NCBI GenBank assembly: GCA_016789865.1 | Contig: JAEUPC010000142.1 | Location: 1 to 43,656 of the forward strand | DNA length: 43,656 bases | Reading direction: 5' to 3' | Origin: Rubrivivax sp. | GTDB lineage: Bacteria > Pseudomonadota > Gammaproteobacteria > Burkholderiales > Burkholderiaceae_C | Shown here: in pieces, positions 1 to 7,900 of the stretch | Position numbering within the stretch: position 1 is the stretch's first letter | Layout: each line of letters starts with the position of its first letter | Position numbers and translations under genes: made by a program | Notes under the pieces: model-generated | The model's database searches: none | What the model was told of the DNA's origin: nothing | Seen by the model: only the letters and a program-made list of their open reading frames with translations

Positions 1-13
1 CGAATCCACCACG

Positions 14-922
14 ATGAGCCAACACACCACCTGCGCCGGCGCCCCGGCCGCGCCCGACCTGCGGCACCGCGCCGCCTTCCGCTACCTCGACCGGCTGCGC
101 GTGCGCTGGGCCGAAGTGGACATGCAGAAGATCGTCTTCAATGGCCACTACCTCATGTACTTCGACACCGCCATCGCGGGCTACTGGCGCGCCCTGGCGC
201 TGCCGTACCACGAGACGATGGAGGCGCTGAGCGGCGACATGTTCGTGCGCAAGGCCACGGTGGAGTACGAAGGCTCGGCGCGGTATGACGACCTGTGCGA
301 GGTGGGCGTGCGCTGCCAGCGCATCGGCAAGAGCTCCATGGTCTTCGCGCTGGCGCTGTTCCGTGGCGAGACGCGGCTTGTGCACGGCGAGCTGGTCTAC
401 GTGTTCGCCGACCCGGCCACCCAGACCAGCCGGCCGGTACCGGCCTCGCTGCGCGAGGTGCTCGAGGGCTACGAGGGCGGCCGGCCGGTGCTCGACTGCC
501 AGGTCGGTGGCTGGGGCACGCTCGGCCACGACGCGCGCCGATTGCGCCAGGCGGTGTTCGAGGCGGAGATGGGCGTGCGCCAGAACATGACCGAAGACGC
601 CGCGGACCCCGCAGCGTTGCACGCGGTGGCGTACAACCGGTTCGGTTTGGCCGTCGGCACCGGCCGACTCGCGGTGGTGCAGGCACCGGGGCGCGCGCGC
701 ATCGCCCGTGTGGCGGTGCACGGTGCGTTGCGCGGCGCAGGTGTGGGCGCGGCGCTGGTGCGTGCGCTCGTCGCGGCGGCTCGAAGCCGGGGCGACCACG
801 AGGTGGTGCTGTCGGCGCAGGCCAGCGTGCAGCGCTTCTACGGGCGGCTCGGGTTCGCCACGCAAGGCCAGCCTTACGAGGAGGCCGGCCAGCCGCACCA
901 GGACATGGCGATGACGCTGTAG
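14..922 (+). CDS. Thioesterase (4HBT hotdog) fused to GNAT acetyltransferase
   Basis: A 302-residue two-domain protein. Residues about 22-150 form a YbgC/FadM-like hotdog acyl-CoA thioesterase: the stretch RVRWAEVDMQKIVFNGHYL carries the active-site Asp (D36) and the following conserved Tyr (Y46). Residues about 175-302 form a GNAT N-acetyltransferase of the ElaA/YjcF type, with the acetyl-CoA pyrophosphate loop R240-G-A-G-V-G-A and the late FYGRLGF motif. Each domain family is usually encoded separately (thioesterase about 130-150 aa, GNAT about 150 aa), so this is a natural fusion rather than an annotation error, since one frame covers both without a break. The thioesterase is predicted to hydrolyse acyl-CoA in the cytoplasm. 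The acceptor of the acetyltransferase cannot be predicted. ATG at 14 is the first start in the window; its promoter lies outside. Confidence 0.88.
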   Translation: MSQHTTCAGAPAAPDLRHRAAFRYLDRLRVRWAEVDMQKIVFNGHYLMYFDTAIAGYWRALALPYHETMEALSGDMFVRKATVEYEGSARYDDLCEVGVRCQRIGKSSMVFALALFRGETRLVHGELVYVFADPATQTSRPVPASLREVLEGYEGGRPVLDCQVGGWGTLGHDARRLRQAVFEAEMGVRQNMTEDAADPAALHAVAYNRFGLAVGTGRLAVVQAPGRARIARVAVHGALRGAGVGAALVRALVAAARSRGDHEVVLSAQASVQRFYGRLGFATQGQPYEEAGQPHQDMAMTL

Positions 923-931
923 CCCAGGCGC

Positions 932-1285
932 TCAGGCACGCTCGCCTGGCTGCGGGGCCTGGGGCGGGCATCGCTGGAACACCTCCACATGGCGCGTGCC
1001 GGCGAGCCAGGGGCCCAGTACTTCGCGGCCCTCACGGTCGACGAGTTGCTCGAAGGAGGCATCGACGAGGGCGGCCACCGGCGTCGCGGCCGGGCGCGCT
1101 TCGGCCGCGTAAACCTCCATCACGGTGACCGTCATGCCGGTGGGGTCAACGCGGCTGTAAAGCGTCGCGGCCAGGCCGGCGTACCGGGCCCGCAGGTCGG
1201 CCTGCCACGCCTGCGCGGCGGCGATGGCGCGCGTGGCCTGCGCAGAGGCCGTGCGCCAGTAGATGAACAGTTCGTGCGAGGCCAT
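932..1285 (-). CDS. DUF4936 family protein
   Basis: A 117-residue protein beginning MASHELFIYWRTAS, matching the DUF4936 family, a small Burkholderiales family of unknown function with a ferredoxin-like or dimeric alpha/beta-barrel look (short strand, long helix rich in Ala/Arg, strand TVTVMEVY). The open frame extends further upstream to 1444, but that part is low-quality, arginine/proline-rich sequence overlapping ygfZ, so the ATG at 1285-1283 is chosen. It follows ygfZ on the same strand after 70 bp and may be co-transcribed with it. It faces the thioesterase-GNAT gene tail to tail with a gap of 9 bp. No catalytic motif is visible and no function is proposed. Confidence 0.75.
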   Translation of the reverse strand: MASHELFIYWRTASAQATRAIAAAQAWQADLRARYAGLAATLYSRVDPTGMTVTVMEVYAAEARPAATPVAALVDASFEQLVDREGREVLGPWLAGTRHVEVFQRCPPQAPQPGERA

Positions 1286-1355
1286 CGCCGATTCGATTGC
1301 CCTTGGCGCGAGCGGCGGCCCCATGTTCGCGAGAACCGGTCTCGTCGCCCCTCTG

Positions 1356-2300
1356 TCAGGCTGCCGCGCCGGGCAGCTCGTAGGGCAGGGCGGCCAGGCG
1401 CACCTTCGGGCCGTCGGCGCGCCCGGCGTGCAGTGCACCCGCATCCGCGGCCGCGATCTTCAGTTCCACCAGGCCGGCGAAGGACCCGGCATGCCCGGCG
1501 CCGAGCACCACCCTGCCGGCCGGCTGGTCGGGGTCGTTCTCATCGAAGACCTCCTGCCCGGCTTGAAGCGGTTCGTCGGAACGCACCAGATAGGCGCGGC
1601 GCTTGAGTGTGCCGCGGTACTGGCTGCGCGCCACCACTTCCTGACCCGGGTAGCAGCCCTTCTGGAAGCTCACGCCGCCGACCGCCTCGAGGTTCACCAT
1701 CTGCGGCACGAACTGCTCGACGGTCGCCGCGGTGATGCGCGCCGTGCCGCTGTGCACCTCGAGCCAGCGCCAGGCGTCGTCATCGAGGACGGGCCCGGCG
1801 TCGGTGCCGGCGGCACCGGAGCGCAGCACGCGCGGCAGCGCCTGGCCCTCGACCACCGCGTCGGGCAACCGAATCAACTGGCCACCTTCGTCCGACGGCG
1901 CTGCGCACCACGGCTGCCGCAGCGAGCCCCAGGCAGGCAGGCCTTCGGCCGCTGCGCCGGCCAGGCCCCACAACGGCACCTCCGCGCTCGCATCGCTCAG
2001 CCGGCACTTGGCGCGCAGCACGAACATCGACAACCGCTTCAGCGTCGGCGCCAGGACATCGGCACTGCAGCCCAGCAGCAAGTCGCCCGCAGCATCGCGC
2101 CAGACCACGAAGGTGGCCAGCAGCCGGCCCTTGGCCGAGCAGTAGCCGGCCAGGCGCGCCGTGCCGCTGCCCAGGCCCACCACGTCGTTGGTCAGCTGTC
2201 CTTGGAGGAACGTGGCCGCGTCCGTGCCGCTGGCGCGAATGACGCCCCAGTCGTGCAGCCGCAGCGCACCTGAGAAGGCGGCGAGAGAAGGCGAAGACAT
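1356..2300 (-). CDS. ygfZ: tRNA-modifying/folate-binding protein YgfZ (GcvT-like)
   Basis: A 314-residue member of the YgfZ/GcvT family, which uses tetrahydrofolate to support maturation or repair of iron-sulfur enzymes such as MiaB. The diagnostic signature K-G-C-Y-x-G-Q-E is present as KGCYPGQEVVARSQYRG (K214, C216), along with the N-terminal FLQGQLTNDV motif (about 31-40) that lines the folate pocket. The frame is open to 2324, which would overlap the divergent mltG start. The ATG at 2300 (MSSPSLAAF) gives the normal family N-terminus and leaves a 22-bp shared promoter. A CATAAT hexamer on the minus strand (2312-2307) lies 6 nt before this start, so the transcript may be leaderless. Confidence 0.92.
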   Translation of the reverse strand: MSSPSLAAFSGALRLHDWGVIRASGTDAATFLQGQLTNDVVGLGSGTARLAGYCSAKGRLLATFVVWRDAAGDLLLGCSADVLAPTLKRLSMFVLRAKCRLSDASAEVPLWGLAGAAAEGLPAWGSLRQPWCAAPSDEGGQLIRLPDAVVEGQALPRVLRSGAAGTDAGPVLDDDAWRWLEVHSGTARITAATVEQFVPQMVNLEAVGGVSFQKGCYPGQEVVARSQYRGTLKRRAYLVRSDEPLQAGQEVFDENDPDQPAGRVVLGAGHAGSFAGLVELKIAAADAGALHAGRADGPKVRLAALPYELPGAAA

Positions 2301-2306
2301 GCGGCG

Positions 2307-2314
2307 ATTATGAT
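2307..2314. promoter_or_regulatory. Candidate bidirectional -10 element between ygfZ and mltG
   Basis: The 22 bp between the two start codons contain one AT-rich patch, ATTATGAT. Read on the plus strand it gives TATGAT (2309-2314), 8 nt before the mltG ATG; on the minus strand it gives CATAAT (2312-2307), 6 nt before the ygfZ ATG. Both fit a sigma-70 -10 box at a distance that would put transcription starts at or next to the start codons. No convincing -35 was seen on either side. This is inference from spacing only. Confidence 0.45.
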
Positions 2315-2322
2315 TTCCGCCC

Positions 2323-3351
2323 ATGTCAGCAAGGTCCCGAGGGTCTCGCCGTTGGCTGGCCCGGGTGGGGGCCGTTGCGGTTGTGTTGTTGCTGGCCGCG
2401 TCGGCGGCGGCATGGCGCGCCTGGCAATGGGTTGATCAGCCGATGCCGCTGGCCGCCGCGCGGGTGGAGGTGGCAGTCGCCCCCGGTGCGTCGGCCCGCG
2501 GCGTGGCGCAGCAGTGGGCCGACGCCGGCGTGCAGATGTCGGCTCGCTGGCTGTACGAGTGGTTCCGCTGGTCGGGCCAGGCACGTGCCATTCGCGCGGG
2601 GACCTACGAGCTGACGCAGCCCGTCACGCCCAGGCGCCTGCTGGCGATGATGGTCAACGGTGAGGTCGTTCGAGAACGCGTGCGCTTCATCGAGGGTTGG
2701 ACCTTTCGGCAGCTGCGCGCCGAACTGGCCCGCGCGCCGCACCTGCGCCGCGACACGCAGGCGCTTTCCGATGCCGACGTGATGGCCGCGCTCGGCGCAG
2801 CCGGCCAGCACCCCGAAGGCCGCTTCTTCCCTGACACCTACAGCTACGGCCGCGGTGTCAGCGACCTCGCGGTGCTCAGGCAGGCGCACGCCGCCTTGCA
2901 CGAAAGGCTCGCCCAAGCGTGGGCCGAGCGGGCCTCGGACTCGCCGCTGAAGAGCCCCGACGAGGCGCTGATCCTCGCCTCGATCGTCGAAAAGGAGACG
3001 GGCATCGAGGCCGATCGTGCCCAGGTGGCGGGCGTCTTCGCCAACCGCCTGCGGCAGGGCATGCTGCTGCAGACCGACCCGACGGTGATCTACGGCCTGG
3101 GGGAGAAGTTCGACGGCAACCTGCGCAAGCGCGATCTGCTTGCCGACGGGCCGTACAACACCTACACGCGCGGCGGCCTGCCGCCCACGCCGATCGCGCT
3201 GCCGGGCCTGAACTCCTTGCGCGCGGCGGTGCGGCCGCAGGCGACGAAGGCGCTGTACTTCGTGGCCCGCGGCGACGGCAGCAGTGTGTTCAGCGAGACG
3301 CTGGCCGAGCACAACCGCGCGGTCAATCGGTACCAGAAGGGCCAGCCTTGA
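2323..3351 (+). CDS. mltG: Endolytic murein transglycosylase MltG
   Basis: A 342-residue MltG (YceG-like). It cleaves nascent glycan strands in the inner-membrane-proximal peptidoglycan and is thought to set chain termination of newly made strands. A single N-terminal membrane anchor spans about residues 13-31 and is followed by a periplasmic LysM-like region and the YceG catalytic core. The catalytic Glu lies in LASIVEKETG (E223, matching E218 of E. coli MltG), followed by the family blocks VFANRL, TDPTVIYG and YNTYTRGGLPPTPI. Length matches the family (about 340). The ATG at 2323 fits the basic pre-anchor sequence. mltG upstream of tmk and holB is a conserved proteobacterial order; here a 183-bp repeat-bearing gap separates mltG from tmk. 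Confidence 0.96.
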   Translation: MSARSRGSRRWLARVGAVAVVLLLAASAAAWRAWQWVDQPMPLAAARVEVAVAPGASARGVAQQWADAGVQMSARWLYEWFRWSGQARAIRAGTYELTQPVTPRRLLAMMVNGEVVRERVRFIEGWTFRQLRAELARAPHLRRDTQALSDADVMAALGAAGQHPEGRFFPDTYSYGRGVSDLAVLRQAHAALHERLAQAWAERASDSPLKSPDEALILASIVEKETGIEADRAQVAGVFANRLRQGMLLQTDPTVIYGLGEKFDGNLRKRDLLADGPYNTYTRGGLPPTPIALPGLNSLRAAVRPQATKALYFVARGDGSSVFSETLAEHNRAVNRYQKGQP

Positions 3352-5243
<1,892 letters not shown>

Positions 5244-5298
5244 GTTCGTGCGGGCAATCCCGCTGACTTTGAGCCACTTGCTGCGCGGCGCGCTTCGC

Positions 5299-5304
5299 TA
5301 CACT
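5299..5304 (+). promoter_or_regulatory. Candidate -10 box 7 nt before pilZ
   Basis: TACACT is followed by exactly 7 nt and then the pilZ ATG at 5312, so transcription would begin at about the start codon. A TTGCTG at 5278-5283 is only 15 bp upstream, a poor -35 spacing. No RBS is seen before this ATG. Together this suggests a leaderless pilZ transcript in addition to read-through from holB. Confidence 0.4.
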
Positions 5305-5311
5305 GCATCAC

Positions 5312-5713
5312 ATGAACGACCGCCTGACCACCCGCTCGGCGGGTCTCGCTCCCGCGGCCGCCCCGGGTGGCGCCGCGCGACCGAGCGTGATTCAACTGGT
5401 CTTTCGCGAGAAGGGTGCGCTCTACGCCGCCTACATCCCCCTGCTGTCCGAAGGCGGTCTGTTCGTGCCGACCACGCGCGACTACCGGCTCGGCGAGGAC
5501 ATCTACCTGCTGCTGTCTCTGCCCGACGACCCGCAGCGCTTCCCGGTGGCCGGCAAGGTGGCCTGGATCACCCCCGCCAATGCCTCGGGCGGGCGCACGC
5601 AAGGGGTTGGCGTGCGGTTCCCCAACGACGAGAAGACCCGCCAGCTGAAGACCAAGATCGAAGAGATCCTGGGCACGAGTCTGCAGTCGGCCAAGCCGAC
5701 GCAGACCATCTAG
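5312..5713 (+). CDS. pilZ: PilZ-domain protein, type IV pilus assembly PilZ
   Basis: A 133-residue protein of the true PilZ subfamily that lies between holB and a TatD gene in many proteobacteria and is needed for type IV pilus biogenesis (interacting with PilB and FimX in Xanthomonas). The core reads QLVFREKGALYAAYIPLL, GGLFVPTTRDYRLGEDIYLLL, GKVAWITP and GVGVRF. The RxxxR and (D/N)xSxxG motifs that bind cyclic di-GMP in other PilZ domains are absent, which is normal for this subfamily and implies it does not bind the nucleotide by itself. An alanine/proline-rich N-terminal tail of about 22 residues precedes the domain. Start at 5312 is 68 nt after holB. Confidence 0.93.
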   Translation: MNDRLTTRSAGLAPAAAPGGAARPSVIQLVFREKGALYAAYIPLLSEGGLFVPTTRDYRLGEDIYLLLSLPDDPQRFPVAGKVAWITPANASGGRTQGVGVRFPNDEKTRQLKTKIEEILGTSLQSAKPTQTI

Positions 5714-5772
5714 TCGCCCCAGGCGTCGTTGCGCCGCGGGCGGACCGCGGCTGCAGGCTGCGATGGCAGCGC

Positions 5773-5792
5773 GGCGGCGGAATACCGCCGCC
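5773..5792 (+). promoter_or_regulatory. GC-rich hairpin between pilZ and the TatD gene
   Basis: GGCGGCGG, AATA, CCGCCGCC: an 8-bp perfect stem with a 4-nt loop, ending 15 nt before the TatD start at 5808. There is no downstream T-run, so it is not a classic intrinsic terminator. It could limit read-through, stabilise the upstream mRNA or affect access to the TatD start region. Structure is read directly; function is inferred. Confidence 0.5.
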
Positions 5793-5807
5793 AGCCTGAC
5801 AGGCCCC

Positions 5808-6626
5808 ATGTTCGTCGACTCCCACTGCCATTTGAGCTTCCCCGAGCTGCTGCCTCGGGTGGACGAGATCCTCGCGGCCATGGCGCCGGCCCGCGTCGAG
5901 CGCGCGCTGTGCATCTGCACCACGCTGGAAGAGTTCGAGACGGTGCTCGGCCTGGCCAGGCGAGATGCGCGCTTGTATGCCACGGTGGGCGTGCACCCTG
6001 ACAACGAGGGCGTGCAGGAGCCTTCGGCCAGCGACCTTGTGCGCCTGGCTGCCCACGACCGGGTGGTGGGCATTGGCGAGACCGGCCTGGACTACTACCG
6101 CCTGAACGGGCGAAGCCTGGCGCAGATGCAATGGCAGCGTGACCGGTTTGCGGCGCACATCGACGCGGCCCGCGAGGCCGGTCTGCCGCTGGTCGTGCAC
6201 ACCCGAAGCGCCGGCGCCGACACGCTGGCAATGCTTCGCGAAGGCGGCGCGCGCGGTGGGGCGCTGCGCGGCGTCTTTCATTGCTTCACGGAAACCGGGG
6301 AAGTGGCCCGCGCGGCGTTGGACCTGGGCTTCCTCATCTCGTTTTCAGGCATCCTCAGCTTCAGAAACGCCGAGGAACTGCGTGCCGTGGCGAAAGCAGT
6401 GCCGCTGGATCGTTGCCTGATCGAGACCGACAGCCCCTACCTTGCGCCGGTGCCTTACCGGGGCAAGCTCAACACGCCGGCGTGGGTGCCGCACGTGGCC
6501 GCGGCGCTGGCGGCCGCCAAGGGGCTTTCCATCGAGGAGGTGGCGCATGCCACGACGCGCAACTTCGAGGGGCTGTTCGGTCTGGCGCCTGCGGGCAAGG
6601 GCGGCGGATCAGGCCTCGATGTGTGA
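5808..6626 (+). CDS. TatD-family metal-dependent DNase/hydrolase
   Basis: A 272-residue TIM-barrel hydrolase of the TatD/YcfH family, 3'-5' exonucleases linked to DNA repair and turnover. Metal ligands are visible: H6-x-H8 in FVDSHCHL, the Glu of GIGETGLDYYR, the HTR motif (LVVHTRSAG), the HCF block (GVFHCFTE) and the Asp of LIETDSPYLAPVPYRGK near the C-terminus. The frame is open to 5763, but the ATG at 5808 gives the standard MFVDSHCHL start. It follows pilZ as in many proteobacteria, and its stop overlaps the ankyrin-gene start by 8 nt, so the two are translationally coupled. Confidence 0.94.
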   Translation: MFVDSHCHLSFPELLPRVDEILAAMAPARVERALCICTTLEEFETVLGLARRDARLYATVGVHPDNEGVQEPSASDLVRLAAHDRVVGIGETGLDYYRLNGRSLAQMQWQRDRFAAHIDAAREAGLPLVVHTRSAGADTLAMLREGGARGGALRGVFHCFTETGEVARAALDLGFLISFSGILSFRNAEELRAVAKAVPLDRCLIETDSPYLAPVPYRGKLNTPAWVPHVAAALAAAKGLSIEEVAHATTRNFEGLFGLAPAGKGGGSGLDV

Positions 6627-7299
6627 CCTGCGCGCCAGGTCGGGTGGGGCGTTGCCGAATGGCCGGCGGCGTTTCGCCTTGGCGGCAGGGCTGCTGCCGC
6701 TGTGGGCCCTGCATCCCGATGCGGCGGCGGATCCGCGCGAGGACTTCTTCAAGGGCATCGAGCTGGACCGGCCGGGCCTGGTGCAATCGGCGCTCGCCGG
6801 CGGGCTCGACCCCAACACTGCCGATGACCAGGGCCGTACCGGGCTGCTGCTGGCCCTGCGCGCTGGCGCTTTCGAGGTAGCGGCGGTACTGCTGGCCGCA
6901 CCGGGCATCGAGGTCGATCGCACCAGCGTGCGGGGGGAGACTCCCGTGATGCTCGCGGCCTTGCGCGGCGAGCTGCAGTGGATGGAGCGGCTTGTGTCGC
7001 GCGGCGCCGCCGTCAACCGATCTGGGTGGACGCCACTTCACTATGCGGCCAGCGGGCCGCAACCGAAGTCGTTGGACTGGCTGTTGGATCGTGGCGCCGA
7101 GGTGGATGCGCGTTCGCCCAACGGGACGACGGCTTTGATGATGGCGGCAGGCTACGGCGCTATCGATGGTGTGGACGTGCTGCTCGGGCGTGGCGCCGAT
7201 CCGGCGGCACGCAACCACGCCGGGCTCAATGCGGCCGACTTTGCGCGGCGTGCCGGTCGCGAGGCGGTAGCGGCCAGGTTGTTGCGAGCCGTGCGTTGA
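6619..7299 (+). CDS. Exported ankyrin-repeat protein
   Basis: A 226-residue protein made of about five ankyrin repeats (diagnostic units such as GWTPLHYAASGPQPKSLDWLLDRGAEVD and GTTALMMAAGYG..GVDVLLGRGADP, each with the TxLhhAh and LLxxGA cores). The first 36 or so residues contain a basic stretch, a hydrophobic run and DAAA before DPRED, which looks like a cleavable signal peptide, so it probably acts in the periplasm as a protein-binding adaptor. The ATG at 6619 lies inside the TatD stop region (8-nt overlap). No enzymatic domain. Genes of this type follow TatD in several Burkholderiales as far as I recall, but the partner is unknown. Confidence 0.82.
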   Translation: MCDLRARSGGALPNGRRRFALAAGLLPLWALHPDAAADPREDFFKGIELDRPGLVQSALAGGLDPNTADDQGRTGLLLALRAGAFEVAAVLLAAPGIEVDRTSVRGETPVMLAALRGELQWMERLVSRGAAVNRSGWTPLHYAASGPQPKSLDWLLDRGAEVDARSPNGTTALMMAAGYGAIDGVDVLLGRGADPAARNHAGLNAADFARRAGREAVAARLLRAVR

Positions 7300-7437
7300 T
7301 CACGCTGCCCGGCGCAGCTTGTGTGGTGGATGTCATCTCGCCGGTGGTTTGCAGGTTCGCCCCTTGTACGGGCCGAGTGTCGCCGCGTAGAGTCGCCCGC
7401 CAACGCTGCCGTTTCAGTGAATCGCGGAGGGTCTTCG

Positions 7438-7656
7438 ATGGCGCACCAGAGTCCTGATCACAACCCGTTCATGTTGCTCGTTCACCCGGAAGCCGTGTTT
7501 GCTGCGGTTGAGAAGTCCGAGCGGCTCGGACTGCTGAACCGGCACCTGTGCCGGCCGCTCGACCGGCCTGCCGGTGGACCGGCCGCTGGCTCGCCCCAGT
7601 CAGGTGAGAGCGAGGCCGACGACGAACCACTGAGCGGCTTCGCCCACACGCAGTAG
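7438..7656 (+). CDS. Small hypothetical protein (72 aa)
   Basis: A 72-residue frame starting MAHQSPDHNPFMLLVHPEAV with a strong RBS (GGAGGG, 6 nt upstream of ATG 7438). The first half looks folded and helical (NPFMLLVHPEAVFAAVEKSERLGLLNRHLCRPLD), the second half is Pro/Gly/Ala-rich. Short proteins with an NPFML..PEAV..A.E.S.RL..L..R.CRPLD pattern are, as I recall, found in Burkholderiales without known function; that is memory rather than a search. The frame is open further upstream to 7321 but the RBS argues for 7438. It stands alone 138 bp after the ankyrin gene. Confidence 0.65.
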   Translation: MAHQSPDHNPFMLLVHPEAVFAAVEKSERLGLLNRHLCRPLDRPAGGPAAGSPQSGESEADDEPLSGFAHTQ

Positions 7657-7900
7657 TGGAAACGCGTGCCGTGGTATCAAGTTAGGCTGATGTCTTCATG
7701 CTTTGCTTGATGTATCGCGAGGATGACATTGGGCAGGGACGTCTGCCCATTTCACTTCTTCAGATACAGACCACAATGTATATTATGTCAATATATTGAG
7801 GGCCGCAGAGTATTCGAACCGGCCCAGCACAGTCCCTTCGCCTTCGCCTTCGCCTTCGACGCCATTGCCGATGCCGGCCTGCCTTGGACCGTATTGAGTC
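7657..7900. other. AT-rich intergenic stretch with palindrome and hexamer repeat
   Basis: This 244-bp gap between the small protein and the convergent redox gene contains the most AT-rich run of the window (about 7660-7815). It holds a perfect 12-bp palindrome TCAATATATTGA (7788-7799) and, further on, four exact tandem copies of CCTTCG (7835-7858). A frame at 7723-7962 runs through it but shows no coding character, no RBS and overlaps the redox gene antisense. No terminator with a T-run is obvious. The composition suggests relic or foreign DNA, or a structured 3' region. Confidence 0.6.

Noticed and set aside
7785-7835. tRNA 3' fragment or attachment site near TATTCGAACC
   Set aside because: Resembles a T-loop superficially, but the GTTCGA pattern, T-stem pairing and acceptor end are missing, and no integrase is nearby.
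7835-7858. CRISPR-like array
   Set aside because: Four contiguous 6-bp units without spacers: a simple tandem repeat.
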